This document shows, piece by piece, positions 17,836-26,506 of a stretch of 39,065 nucleotides of DNA. The DNA comes from Sphingomonas bacterium. Lineage in GTDB: Bacteria > Pseudomonadota > Alphaproteobacteria > Sphingomonadales > Sphingomonadaceae. Below the pieces are notes generated by a model. It had not been told where the DNA came from. It saw only the letters and a list, made by a program, of their open reading frames with translations, and searched no databases. The stretch is taken from the NCBI RefSeq assembly GCF_028292965.1, contig NZ_JAQGLG010000195.1, positions 1 through 39,065 on the forward strand. Direction: 5' to 3'. The position numbers and the translations under genes were made by a program. Numbering within the stretch: the first letter of the stretch is position 1; the number at the start of each line of letters is the position of its first letter.

Positions 17836-19389
17836 ATGACGGCAATTGCAGGGGAATTTCCGGATATCGTGTCGGCCGACGCGGTCGTCGCGCCGCGCTC
17901 GCGCCTGCTGCTTTATCTGCTGCTCGGCTTTTCCGCCGGCCTGCCATTCTACATGTTCAACGCCGTGCTGCTGCTGCGGCTGGCGCGGCATGACGTCGAC
18001 ATCGTCACGGTCGGCTTCTTCGCCTGGGTGGCGTTGCTGCCGACCTTCAAATTCGCCTGGGCGCCGCTGCTCGACCGCTACGACGTGCCCGGCTTCGGGC
18101 GCTTCTGGGGGAAGCGGCGCGGCTGGCTGATGCTGGCGCAACTCGGCATCGTCACCGCGATGGTGGCGATGGCGTTCACTTCGTCGGACAAGAACCTGCC
18201 GCTGACCGCATTGTTCGCGGTATTGCTGGCGTTCTGGACAACGACGTTCGAGGTCGCGGCGGACGCCTGGCGGATCGAGCTGGCGCCGACCGCCGAGCAA
18301 CAGGGGCCGATCGTCGCGGCCAATCTGTGGGGCTATCGCAGCGCCATGGTCGCGGCGGGCAGCGGGGCGATCTATATCGCCGCCAAATCCGACTGGACGA
18401 TCGCCTATCTGGTCATCGCAGCCGCCGCCTTCCTTCCCTTCCCGATCCTTGCCGCGATGCGTCCCGACCCCGGCCGTGGCGGCGGGCGCACTACCGCGCT
18501 TGTCACCGGGCTGACCGCCAGCGCGATCGCGGTCGTCGTCACCACGGCGATCACCGCCGCAGTCGGCTGGGCATTACTGTCGGCGATCGGGTCGATCGGC
18601 ATGAAAGACCCCAAGGTGATGAGCTACTGGGTGTTCGGCGTCGCACTGTTGCCGTTCATCGCGATGGGCGCCGCCGTGCCGTGGCTCCGAAGGCTGGGCC
18701 CCGACGCGCCAGCCCGCCGGTCGGTGGCCGTCGGTCCCTATGTCAATGTGGCGTGGCGCTACGGCTATGCCGTCATTCCGATCCTGCTGTTCGTCTCGGT
18801 CTATCGGATGGGCGACGTGATGGCGCTGACGCTGTCACACCCCTTGTTCAACGCGCTCGGCTACGGGCTCGAACAGATCAGCGTCGCCGATGGCGCGGTC
18901 GCCCTACTGTCGAGCATGCTCGGCGTCGCGCTCGGCGGCTGGCTCGCGGCGAAAGCACCGATGGGTCGGGCGCTGGTGATCGGCGCGATCATGTCCGCGC
19001 TCAGCAACTGGGTGTTCGCCTGGCTCGCGCATCAGCAGGCCGGCGGCGCGGTGCTGTTTCTGGGCGCGACCAGCGGCGACGTGAAACTCTATCTGGCGAT
19101 GGCGGTCGATCAGTTCGGTCACGGCTTCGAAGGAGCGGTGTTCGTCGTCTATCTCTCCATGCTGGTGAACCCCCGCTTCCCGGGCGCGCAATATGCGCTG
19201 CTGTCGGGGCTGGCTTTCCTGCTGCCGCGACTGCTCGCCGGCCTGTCGGGCGTGTTCCAGAAAGCGATCGGCTATGACGGCTTCTTCATCATGGCCGGTG
19301 CGATGAGCCTTGGCGCGATCGTCTTCATGCCGATGATCATGCAGGCACGGCCTCGCCCGGATGATGATCTGGAACCAGAGCTCGCATGA
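17836..19389 (+). CDS. AmpG-like MFS permease
   Basis: Inner-membrane carrier of 517 aa with about 12-14 membrane helices. The N-terminal half matches the pattern I know from AmpG, the importer of anhydromuropeptides: LLLGFSAGLPF, then GFFAWVALLPTFKFAWAPLL, DRY and KRRGWL, then VAADAWRIELAP and GYRSAMV. The GGAGGA nine bases before ATG 17836 supports the start. Its stop overlaps the next gene by four bases (ATGA), tying it to a cytoplasmic beta-lactamase-fold hydrolase. Import of peptidoglycan fragments is the natural inference, although AmpG-type permeases in this order may carry other peptidic or acylated compounds. Confidence 0.85.
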   Translation: MTAIAGEFPDIVSADAVVAPRSRLLLYLLLGFSAGLPFYMFNAVLLLRLARHDVDIVTVGFFAWVALLPTFKFAWAPLLDRYDVPGFGRFWGKRRGWLMLAQLGIVTAMVAMAFTSSDKNLPLTALFAVLLAFWTTTFEVAADAWRIELAPTAEQQGPIVAANLWGYRSAMVAAGSGAIYIAAKSDWTIAYLVIAAAAFLPFPILAAMRPDPGRGGGRTTALVTGLTASAIAVVVTTAITAAVGWALLSAIGSIGMKDPKVMSYWVFGVALLPFIAMGAAVPWLRRLGPDAPARRSVAVGPYVNVAWRYGYAVIPILLFVSVYRMGDVMALTLSHPLFNALGYGLEQISVADGAVALLSSMLGVALGGWLAAKAPMGRALVIGAIMSALSNWVFAWLAHQQAGGAVLFLGATSGDVKLYLAMAVDQFGHGFEGAVFVVYLSMLVNPRFPGAQYALLSGLAFLLPRLLAGLSGVFQKAIGYDGFFIMAGAMSLGAIVFMPMIMQARPRPDDDLEPELA

Positions 19390-20402
19390 TCGATATCGAC
19401 CGCGCCTTCGCACCGGCTGCAAAATATGTCGCCGAAGGACGCATCCCCGGGGCGACGCTCGGCGTCGTCACCGCCGATGGTCGGCGCGCGGTCAAGCTCA
19501 TCGGCCACGCTGCGCTGGAGCCCGAGCCGGAAGCGCTGACCGAGGATCACTGGTTCGACCTCGCCTCGGTCTCGAAGGTCGTCGCCACCACGACGATGAT
19601 CCTGAAGCTCGCCGACGAAGGCCGCATCGATCTCGACCGGCCGCTGACCGACGCCATCCCCGACCTGCGCCAATATGACGTCGCCAATGCCGCGGAACGT
19701 AAGCTGACCTTCCGCGACTGTCTGTCGCACCGCACCTTCTTCCCCGCGGTCGAGCCGGTCTACACCTATGGCGACGACCCGCAGCGCCTGCGCGCCTTCG
19801 TGCTGCAACGCGAATGGAAGCATGGCGCGCCGGTCTATTCCGACATCAACTTCATCCTGCTCGGCATCGCCATCGAGCGGCTCACCGGCCAACCGCTCTC
19901 GGCCTGGCCGCTCGGCCCGGGCCTGAGCTACGGCCCACCTCCCGGGCCAGCCGTCGCAACGGAACGCTGCCCATGGCGCCAGCGCGTGCTCAAGGGTGAA
20001 GTGCATGACGAGAATGCCTCGGCGATGGGCGGCGAGACCGGTCATGCCGGGTTGTTCGGCACAGTTGCCGGCGTGCTCGATTTCGCCCGAGCCCTGCTCG
20101 ACGGGAGCGGCGCCTCGGAGGCGATGCTATGGGCGATCCGCACGCCCTTCTACGAGCACCGTACCTGCGGCTGGGAACGGCGCTTCGCCGGCTGGTCCGG
20201 CGGACAGGCCTGCTCGCCCGAGACGATCGGCCATACCGGCTTCACCGGCACCGGCCTGTGGATCGATTTCGAGCGCGGCCTCGCCTGGACCCTGCTCACC
20301 AACCGCGTGCATCCGACGCGGCATTTCGACAGCGGCATCTTCGTGCTGCGGCCGGAGACGGGAGATGCGGTGATCCAGGCTTTCGACGAGGCGAGGAAGT
20401 AA
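19386..20402 (+). CDS. Cytoplasmic beta-lactamase-fold serine hydrolase, YbbE/AmiE-like
   Basis: 338-aa serine hydrolase of the class C beta-lactamase/PBP fold with no signal peptide. Catalytic elements are S61-x-x-K64 (ASVSK), Y151 in YSDIN and the HTG triad H283-T-G in GHTGFTGTG. The segment VHDENASAMGG followed by GHAGLFGT resembles the Bacillus YbbE (AmiE) group, whose member cleaves the MurNAc-L-Ala amide during muropeptide rescue (family knowledge from memory). Coupling by ATGA overlap to an AmpG-like importer fits amidase action on imported fragments. B. subtilis AmiE is secreted, so a cytoplasmic version would be a rewiring. Other options are esterase or DD-peptidase activity. Confidence 0.8.
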   Translation: MIDIDRAFAPAAKYVAEGRIPGATLGVVTADGRRAVKLIGHAALEPEPEALTEDHWFDLASVSKVVATTTMILKLADEGRIDLDRPLTDAIPDLRQYDVANAAERKLTFRDCLSHRTFFPAVEPVYTYGDDPQRLRAFVLQREWKHGAPVYSDINFILLGIAIERLTGQPLSAWPLGPGLSYGPPPGPAVATERCPWRQRVLKGEVHDENASAMGGETGHAGLFGTVAGVLDFARALLDGSGASEAMLWAIRTPFYEHRTCGWERRFAGWSGGQACSPETIGHTGFTGTGLWIDFERGLAWTLLTNRVHPTRHFDSGIFVLRPETGDAVIQAFDEARK

Positions 20403-20437
20403 GAGGCGCCCTTCCCTCTTCATACTTCCTACGTGGG

Positions 20438-20540
20438 TTCCCCGGCGAAGGCCGGGGCCCAGTTGGGAAACGCCAATTGTTATCGTTGCGACCTCCAACC
20501 AACACCTTCCCGACTGGGCCCCGGCCTTCGCCGGGGAACT
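20438..20540. repeat. REP-like inverted repeat (BIME-type), convergent intergenic
   Basis: Two 33-base arms (20438-20470 and 20508-20540) are inverted copies with a single mismatch, separated by 37 bases. Each arm is itself a palindrome built on CCCCGGC-GAAG-GCCGGGG. The element lies between two converging genes and could form a strong bidirectional terminator-like stem. It resembles abundant dispersed repeats of sphingomonad chromosomes. Confidence 0.85.
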
Positions 20541-20566
20541 GAAGGTTAGATCTTCAGCGCGGCCAC

Positions 20567-20923
20567 TCACCTCCGCCCAATCACGTGGATGGGCGTAAAA
20601 CACCCGACGATCAGCCTTTGCGCATCGAACGGGATTTCACCCGCAACGTCGAGCGCCCCATCGGCATGCATCCGCTCCTCGGCTGCGTCGAGGCTCTCCT
20701 TGTCGGGCCATATCTGCCAGGTGAAGACGATCTTCTCGCCCTGCTTCGCGGCGACAGCGCGGCGGAAGTCCGTATGTTTGCCATCGGGAACATAATCTTC
20801 CCAGGACTCGACGATCTCGAGGCAGCCATATCTGCCGAAGATGGCAGCACTATTCGCCGCCCATTGGCGATAGGCCTCCATCTTCTCCTGCGGCACCGGA
20901 ATGACATATCCCGCGATGTACAT
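20567..20923 (-). CDS. DUF1428 (YbaA-like) domain protein
   Basis: 118-aa cytoplasmic protein of the DUF1428/YbaA family, a small alpha/beta-barrel-like fold without established function. It opens MYIAGYVIPVPQEKMEAYRQ and keeps the family features ESWEDYVPDGKHTDFRRAV and FTWQIWPDKESLD, with MHADG later. The start is well supported by GGGAGGTGG five bases before the ATG. It follows the DD-peptidase gene by 26 bp in the same direction, so the two may share a transcript, but no functional link is known. Confidence 0.9.
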   Translation of the reverse strand: MYIAGYVIPVPQEKMEAYRQWAANSAAIFGRYGCLEIVESWEDYVPDGKHTDFRRAVAAKQGEKIVFTWQIWPDKESLDAAEERMHADGALDVAGEIPFDAQRLIVGCFTPIHVIGRR

Positions 20924-20949
20924 CGCGCCACCTCCCCAAGCTTGCGCCC

Positions 20950-22419
20950 TTAATTCTCCGCCGCCACCGTCAGCACGGCCTTGTCCATCGCCTCGATCGC
21001 GCTGGTGCCGGCAGGCACGTCGTTGGCGAAGATCGAGAAGGTCAGCGTCCGCCCGCTCCTGGTGATCATATAGCCCGACAGCGCATTGGTCGCGTTGAGC
21101 GTCCCGGTCTTGGCAAACACCTTATGGTCGAGCGCCGTGCCGCCGTACCGCTTGGTCAGGCCACCCTCCCCGCCGACCGGCAGGGTCGCGCGCCACGCCG
21201 CGCCCCAGGGTTGCGCCGCGATCCAGCGCAGCATCGTCACCGCACCGCGCGGCACCACGCGATTATAGCTCGACATGCCGGAGCCATCGGCAAAGTCGAA
21301 GTCGCTACGTGGCACGCCGGCCTTGGCCAGCATCGCCCGCACCGCGACCTGCCCGTCGGCGATCGAGCCGCTGCCGTTCAGCCGCGATACCCGCCGCAGC
21401 ATCAGATCTGCATGAAGGTTCTGGCTGACCTTGCTGATGATCGTCAGGTCCTCGATCAGCGGCCCCGGCGTCAGCCGCGCCAGCACGTCGGGTGCAGGCG
21501 GCCGCGCGGCCGGTGCCCCTTTCCGGATCGCCGGATCATCGGCCGGCAATAACGGCCGATGCCGCGCGCCGATCGTGCCGACCACGCGCACGCCCCGCGC
21601 CGACAGCAACTGCCGGAAACGCCATGCCGTGAAGCGCGCCGGATCGTCGATCCCGAAGTGCAGCACCTCGGGCTTGGCGCCGAGCCCGATGGTGCCGGTG
21701 ACACGTACGACATAACCGAAGGGGTCGCGGTCGGACTCGACGCGGGTCTCGCCCGATGCCACCGTCACCGCGCGGTTCTCGACCGTGTAATAGTCCGGCA
21801 TGTCGACCTTGGGCGGCAGGCCCAGCGCACCTGCCGAGACGGTGGCATCCATGACATTGTCGTCGAGCGTCAACGCCGAGATGGCCGTGCCCGACCGCGT
21901 CTGGATATTGTTCCAGGCCATGCCCGGCCCCCAGCGCTCGTCGGGATACCAGCTGTCGTCGCCGATCACATCGCCGACCGCCCGCGTCTTCGCCGCCACG
22001 GCATCGGCCAGTTCGGCCAGGCAATCGGCCTTGCAGTCGGACGCGCTGGACAGCCGCGCATCGCCGCGCCCCTCGATCACCACATCGGGCGCGCGGTCAC
22101 CATTGCGTTCCAGCCGCACGCCGGTGCCGCCGGCTGGATCGGGCTGATCGAGCCCTGAAAGCGTATCGAACGCCGTCGCAGTCGTGAACATCTTGGTGTT
22201 GGAGGCGGGGATGAAGCGCTGGTCGGGGTTGATCGCAACGATCTCACGCCCATCCTCGTCGACCACCACCAGGCCGAAGCGCGTCCCCGGCGGCGCGGTG
22301 GCGAGCACGGCAGCGACCTTGTCAGTCAGCGACGGCGCCTGTTGCGCGCCGAGCGGCATCGCGGTGCCAAACAGCAGGAACGGCGCCGTAGCGCGGCGGA
22401 TGAGTGGGGATCGTACCAT
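20950..22419 (-). CDS. dacB: D-alanyl-D-alanine carboxypeptidase/endopeptidase, PBP4 family (peptidase S13)
   Basis: Periplasmic penicillin-binding protein that hydrolyses the D-Ala-D-Ala bond or the D-Ala-mDAP crosslink of peptidoglycan. The 489-aa product has a signal peptide ending near LGA/Q (residue 25), the nucleophile S73 in ASNTK, the SxN region in DGSGMSSYN and KTG in FAKTGTLN, with the large S13 insertion between the first two. I chose ATG 22419 (MVRSPLIRRA) because it gives the signal peptide and sits seven bases after a -10-like TACCGT; the frame is open further upstream. It is divergent from the S9 peptidase. It may release crosslinked fragments that feed the neighbouring muropeptide genes (inference). 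Confidence 0.92.
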   Translation of the reverse strand: MVRSPLIRRATAPFLLFGTAMPLGAQQAPSLTDKVAAVLATAPPGTRFGLVVVDEDGREIVAINPDQRFIPASNTKMFTTATAFDTLSGLDQPDPAGGTGVRLERNGDRAPDVVIEGRGDARLSSASDCKADCLAELADAVAAKTRAVGDVIGDDSWYPDERWGPGMAWNNIQTRSGTAISALTLDDNVMDATVSAGALGLPPKVDMPDYYTVENRAVTVASGETRVESDRDPFGYVVRVTGTIGLGAKPEVLHFGIDDPARFTAWRFRQLLSARGVRVVGTIGARHRPLLPADDPAIRKGAPAARPPAPDVLARLTPGPLIEDLTIISKVSQNLHADLMLRRVSRLNGSGSIADGQVAVRAMLAKAGVPRSDFDFADGSGMSSYNRVVPRGAVTMLRWIAAQPWGAAWRATLPVGGEGGLTKRYGGTALDHKVFAKTGTLNATNALSGYMITRSGRTLTFSIFANDVPAGTSAIEAMDKAVLTVAAEN

Positions 22420-22426
22420 GAGCGCA

Positions 22427-22454
22427 ACGGTAGACCGAAATGCCGGCCGGGCAA
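22427..22454 (-). promoter_or_regulatory. Candidate leaderless promoter of dacB
   Basis: On the minus strand TTGCCC, 16 bases and TACCGT, followed by seven bases and the ATG at 22419. No ribosome-binding site is visible before that ATG, consistent with a leaderless message. Confidence 0.4.
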
Positions 22455-22520
22455 TCATCCACCACACATTCAGAGTGTTGGCGCGGGCATAACTGGCGCG
22501 CATGGCGCGGCCATCGGCGC

Positions 22521-22550
22521 TTGCCCCTCGCCGTCGCCTGTCCCTAGCAT
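22521..22550 (+). promoter_or_regulatory. Candidate leaderless promoter of the S9 peptidase operon
   Basis: TTGCCC (22521-22526), an 18-base spacer and TAGCAT (22545-22550) are followed by six bases and the ATG. This puts the expected transcription start at or next to the start codon; no Shine-Dalgarno sequence is present. Confidence 0.45.
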
Positions 22551-22556
22551 CGCGGC

Positions 22557-24605
22557 ATGAAACAGCGCCCCGGATTGATCTTCACCCTGTGCCTACCGGC
22601 ACTGCTTCTCGGCTCGACGGCGCTGTCCGCACAGAGTTCGGACGACCTCGCCGCGCACCTCGCCATGCCGATCGCCAGCAATCTCGCCGGCGCACGCGAC
22701 GTGCCGCGTTTTGCCTGGATCGAGAATGCCGCCGGCGCCCGGAGCGTCTGGATCGGCGGGCCCGACACGCCCGCCCATGCACTGACCAACAACAGTGACG
22801 ATGACGGCGTCGAACTGTCCGACGTCACGCTGAGCAACGATGGCACGACCGTCGCCTTCGTGCGCGGCGGCGACAGCGAATACCCCGATGGCTCTCCGCC
22901 CAACACCGGCAACGCATCGGCGACGCCCCGCCAGGAACTGTTCGTCGTGCCGGCCGCCGGGGGCACACCGGTCCGCATCGGCGAGGGCCATACGCCCGCC
23001 TTCTCGGCCAATGGCGATCACATCGCCTTCACCCGCAAGGGCGAGATCTGGCTATGGGAACGCGCGAGCGGCAATGCCCACAAGCTCGCCACCATCACCG
23101 GCGAGGTCGGCCACCTGACATGGTCACCCGACGGGACGCACCTGCTGTTTGCCGACGATCGTGGCGACCATGGCTTCGTCGCCCTGCTCGATATCGCCAG
23201 CGGCAACCCAACCTACCTCCAGCCCGGGCTCGGGTCGGCCGAGGAACCGACCTTCTCACCCGATGGCAAGCAGGTCGCCTTCATCAGCAATATCGATCCG
23301 CCCGCCGATGCACCGCGCGACACCGGCTCCTATTGGTCGCTCAAGGTCGCCAATGTGGCGAGCGGCGAAACGCGTATCGTGTGGAAGGCGCCCGATGGTA
23401 TGGGCGGCCGCTATTACGGTACGCGCAGCCGCAACCTGTTCTGGAGCGCCGATGGCAAGCTGATCTTCCCCTCGGAGCGCAGCGGCTGGGTCCATGCTTG
23501 GGCGGTCGACGCCAAGGGCGGCGAAGCGCATGATCTGACGCCGGGCAATTTCGAGGTCGAGGCCTTCCTGCTCGGCACCGATGGCCGCTCGATCGTCTAT
23601 GCCGCCAATGCCGACAATCTCGACAGCCGCCATCTGTGGCGCCGCCCGCTCGACGGCGGCGCGGCGGTGCGGCTGACCGACGGCAGCTTCGCCAATACGC
23701 CAACCCTCGGCGGCACCACGCTCGCCGCGCTCGTCACCGACGCGACACACCCCGCCCATATCATTACGGTCGGCAAGACCGAGGTGCCGCTCGGCCCGGC
23801 GCCGGTGGTGGCGGGTTTCGTCGCGCCGGAGGCGATCACCTTCACCGCCGCCGATGGCGTGGTCGTCCATGCCACGCTGTTCCACGCGCGCGGCCCGGGC
23901 AAGCACCCGGCGCTGATCCATGTCCATGGCGGCCCGCGCCGGCAGATGCTGCCCGGCTTCCACCAGTCGCTCTATTATTCCAACGGCTATATCCTCAACC
24001 AACACTTCGCCGCCGAGGGGTACGACGTGCTCTCGGTCAATTATCGCAGCGGCACCGGCTATGGCCGTGCCTTCCGCGACGCCCCCGAAATCGCCCGTGG
24101 CGGCGCGTCCGAATATCGTGACGTACTCGCCGGGGCGAAGTGGCTCGCCGCGCGCAGCGACGTCGATCCCGCGCGGATCGGCATCTGGGGTGGCAGCTGG
24201 GGCGGTTACCTCACCGCGCTGGCACTGGCGCGGAACAGCGATATCTTCGCCGCCGGTGTGGACTTCCACGGCGTCCACACCATGGTTCGCCCGGGCGACA
24301 AGCTCCTGTCGCCCGATACGGAGGCCGGCATCCAGCAAGTGCAATGGCAATCCTCACCGATGGGTTCGATCGCGACCTGGCGCTCGCCGGTGTTGCTGAT
24401 CCACGGTGACGACGATCACAATGTCGATTTCGCGCAATCGCTGCTGCTCGCCCGCGAGCTGACCGCGCGTCGCGTGCCCTTCCGGGAGCTCGTATTCCCC
24501 GGCGAACGCCACGATTTCTTCCGTTATGCCGACTGGCTGACGAGCTACCGCGCCGCCGACGCCTTTCTCGATCGCACCGTGATGAAGAAGCAGCCGCTGC
24601 CATGA
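22557..24605 (+). CDS. Exported S9 family (prolyl oligopeptidase/DPP-like) serine peptidase
   Basis: Periplasmic peptidase of 682 aa. A signal peptide ends at LSA/Q (after residue 25). Residues about 60-400 form a beta-propeller, with repeated units such as LTWSPDGTHLLF and PTFSPDGKQVAF. The C-terminal alpha/beta-hydrolase domain has the nucleophile S547 in GGSWGGY, D620 in HGDDDHNV and H652 in GERHDF. The elbow has Trp where GxSYGG is more usual. Such enzymes release di- or tripeptides. Its stop overlaps the amidohydrolase start (ATGA), so both are made from one mRNA. It is divergent from dacB. Confidence 0.92.
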   Translation: MKQRPGLIFTLCLPALLLGSTALSAQSSDDLAAHLAMPIASNLAGARDVPRFAWIENAAGARSVWIGGPDTPAHALTNNSDDDGVELSDVTLSNDGTTVAFVRGGDSEYPDGSPPNTGNASATPRQELFVVPAAGGTPVRIGEGHTPAFSANGDHIAFTRKGEIWLWERASGNAHKLATITGEVGHLTWSPDGTHLLFADDRGDHGFVALLDIASGNPTYLQPGLGSAEEPTFSPDGKQVAFISNIDPPADAPRDTGSYWSLKVANVASGETRIVWKAPDGMGGRYYGTRSRNLFWSADGKLIFPSERSGWVHAWAVDAKGGEAHDLTPGNFEVEAFLLGTDGRSIVYAANADNLDSRHLWRRPLDGGAAVRLTDGSFANTPTLGGTTLAALVTDATHPAHIITVGKTEVPLGPAPVVAGFVAPEAITFTAADGVVVHATLFHARGPGKHPALIHVHGGPRRQMLPGFHQSLYYSNGYILNQHFAAEGYDVLSVNYRSGTGYGRAFRDAPEIARGGASEYRDVLAGAKWLAARSDVDPARIGIWGGSWGGYLTALALARNSDIFAAGVDFHGVHTMVRPGDKLLSPDTEAGIQQVQWQSSPMGSIATWRSPVLLIHGDDDHNVDFAQSLLLARELTARRVPFRELVFPGERHDFFRYADWLTSYRAADAFLDRTVMKKQPLP

Positions 24606-26449
24606 AGATCCTGCGCGCGGCCGTTGCGGCGGTCATTCTCGTCACGGGCATCGGCGCCAAGGCAGCGCCCGAACGCCCGATCCTGATCCGCGGCGCGCGC
24701 GTGTTCGACGGCAGCGGCGCGCCAGCCGTGGTCGAGAATGTCCTGATCCGCGGCGACCGCATCGTCGCGGTCGGGCCGAAGATCAAGGTGCCCGGCGACG
24801 CGCAGATCATCAACGCGCGAGGGCTGACGCTGACGCCGGGCTTGCACGACCTGCATACCCATCTCCGTTCGCCCGCCTACGACGCGCCCGACGATCTCGG
24901 CAAGAGCTGGGCCGGCTATCTCGTCAACGGCGTCACCTCGGTGAACGACTATTCGGTCTCGGGCGAAATGCTCCAGCCGATCCGCGAGATGACCGCGCCC
25001 GGCGGCATCCCCGCGCCCCACCTGCAACTCGCCATCCGGCTCGGTGTGCCGGGTGGACATGGCACAGAATTCGGCTGGGGTAATTTCTTCACCCTGCAAG
25101 TCGCCACGCCGCGCGCTGCCCATGTCGCTATGGCCCAGGCGCTGCCCTACCATCCCGATGTCATCAAGGTGTTCGCCGATGGCTGGCGCTATGGCCGCGA
25201 CGCCGATCTCAACAGCATGAACGAGCCGACCCTCGCCGCGATCGTCGAGGATGCGCACAAGGCCGGCCTGCCCGTCATCACCCACACCGTGACGCTCGAA
25301 GGTGCCAAGGTCGCCGCGGCGGCGGGCGTGGATTCGGTCGGCCACGGCGTCGGCGACGCGCTGGCCGACGAAGAACTGATCGGCCTGATGAAGGCGCATC
25401 ACACCGCCTATATCCCGACGCTGGTGGTCTATGAGCCGCAGGAAGATCGCGCCTTCGATCCTGGCGAGACGGCAAGCTTCAGTCCGCCCGAACAATATCG
25501 CGAAAAGGCCCGCATGGCCAAGCCGGCCGCGCCGATTCCGCCTTATGAGGCCAAGCGCTGGACGATCATGCAGGAGAATATCCGCCGCCTGAAGGCCGCC
25601 GGCATCCGCATCGGCATCGGCACCGATGCGGGGATCGAGGGTGTCTATCACGGCCCCGGCACGCTACGCGAGATCACCTGGCTGACACGGCTCGGCTTCA
25701 CCCCCGCCGAGGCGCTGGTTGCCGCGACCAGCACCAGCGCCGGCATCATCGGCCAGGACAAGGACCATGGCCGCATCGCGCCAGGCATGAGCGCCGATCT
25801 CGTACTCTACACCGGCCAGCCCGACCAGCGCATCGCTGACCTGTGGACGGTTAAACGGGTGTTCGTGTCGGGCCGGGAAGCCCCGCTTCCCGCCCTGCGT
25901 CAGCTGCTCAACGGCGCAACCCCGACGCCGCTCCCGGTGCACAGGATGGCCGGCCCGATCGATACCGGCGCGCGCGGTGACGGGCGGACCGATCTCGACA
26001 CATTGCCGGTCGAAAGCACCGAGGCCGGGGTCGACCACAGCCATCTCGATTATGTCAGACCCGACGAAGGTGACGACAAGCGCCTGTTCCTCGTCGCCCA
26101 TCTGGGCAGCCGGCCCCGCCCCTTCGCCCAGCTGATCCTGCCGCTGACCCGTGGCGCGATCCAGCTTGCCGACGCGCGCGGCTTCACCGGCATCGCCTTC
26201 GAGGCACGCGGCGCGGGTAATTATGTCATGCTGTTCGACAGCTACGGCATCGACAACGACATGCGCTTCAAGGCCGGCTTCACCGCGGGCGAAAAGGCCG
26301 GCGAAATCCGCATTCCCTTCAGCACCTTCACGGCACCGGAGGGCGGTCCACCGCTCGACCTGACGAAATTGCGCGCGCTGATCGTGCGGCTGGAGGGCGA
26401 CCCAGGCGGGAAGGCCTGGCTGCAACTGAAGAGCGTTCGGTTCTACTGA
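24602..26449 (+). CDS. Exported amidohydrolase fused to a CIA30-like domain
   Basis: 615-aa two-part protein with an N-terminal signal peptide (cleavage near residue 21). Residues about 25-435 form a metal-dependent amidohydrolase of the imidazolonepropionase/prolidase-like group, with the HTH metal pair H85 and H87, further histidines in VITHTV and VGHGVG, and D342 in GTDAG. Residues about 450-615 look like the CIA30/carbohydrate-binding-like beta-sandwich (FTGIAFEARGAGNYVMLF, EIRIPFSTF, LTKLRALIV). Amidohydrolases of this group include Xaa-Pro and Xaa-Arg dipeptidases, so cleavage of dipeptides released by the overlapping S9 peptidase is plausible. The fused domain might bind glycan or cell-wall material (inference). 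Confidence 0.85.
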   Translation: MKILRAAVAAVILVTGIGAKAAPERPILIRGARVFDGSGAPAVVENVLIRGDRIVAVGPKIKVPGDAQIINARGLTLTPGLHDLHTHLRSPAYDAPDDLGKSWAGYLVNGVTSVNDYSVSGEMLQPIREMTAPGGIPAPHLQLAIRLGVPGGHGTEFGWGNFFTLQVATPRAAHVAMAQALPYHPDVIKVFADGWRYGRDADLNSMNEPTLAAIVEDAHKAGLPVITHTVTLEGAKVAAAAGVDSVGHGVGDALADEELIGLMKAHHTAYIPTLVVYEPQEDRAFDPGETASFSPPEQYREKARMAKPAAPIPPYEAKRWTIMQENIRRLKAAGIRIGIGTDAGIEGVYHGPGTLREITWLTRLGFTPAEALVAATSTSAGIIGQDKDHGRIAPGMSADLVLYTGQPDQRIADLWTVKRVFVSGREAPLPALRQLLNGATPTPLPVHRMAGPIDTGARGDGRTDLDTLPVESTEAGVDHSHLDYVRPDEGDDKRLFLVAHLGSRPRPFAQLILPLTRGAIQLADARGFTGIAFEARGAGNYVMLFDSYGIDNDMRFKAGFTAGEKAGEIRIPFSTFTAPEGGPPLDLTKLRALIVRLEGDPGGKAWLQLKSVRFY

Positions 26450-26455
26450 CGACCC

Positions 26456-26506
26456 CTGACATTATTCGGCGCGTTGCACACCTTGTGGGCCGCCGAATTT
26501 TGTCAG
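26456..26506. terminator. Bidirectional terminator-like hairpin between converging genes
   Basis: Sixteen-base arms (26456-26471 and 26491-26506) match at 14 of 16 positions when inverted, around a 19-base loop. It begins six bases after the amidohydrolase stop and its right arm covers the stop codon of the PhyH-family gene. A TTTT run occurs within the right arm. Confidence 0.6.

Noticed and set aside
15367..22419. A beta-lactam resistance cluster (acylase, AmpG, beta-lactamase-like proteins, PBP4)
   Set aside because: No true beta-lactamase is recognisable: the hydrolases carry HTG/HAG in place of KTG and YbbE-type features, one lacks a signal peptide, and no AmpR-type regulator is next to them. 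Peptide or muropeptide use explains the set better.
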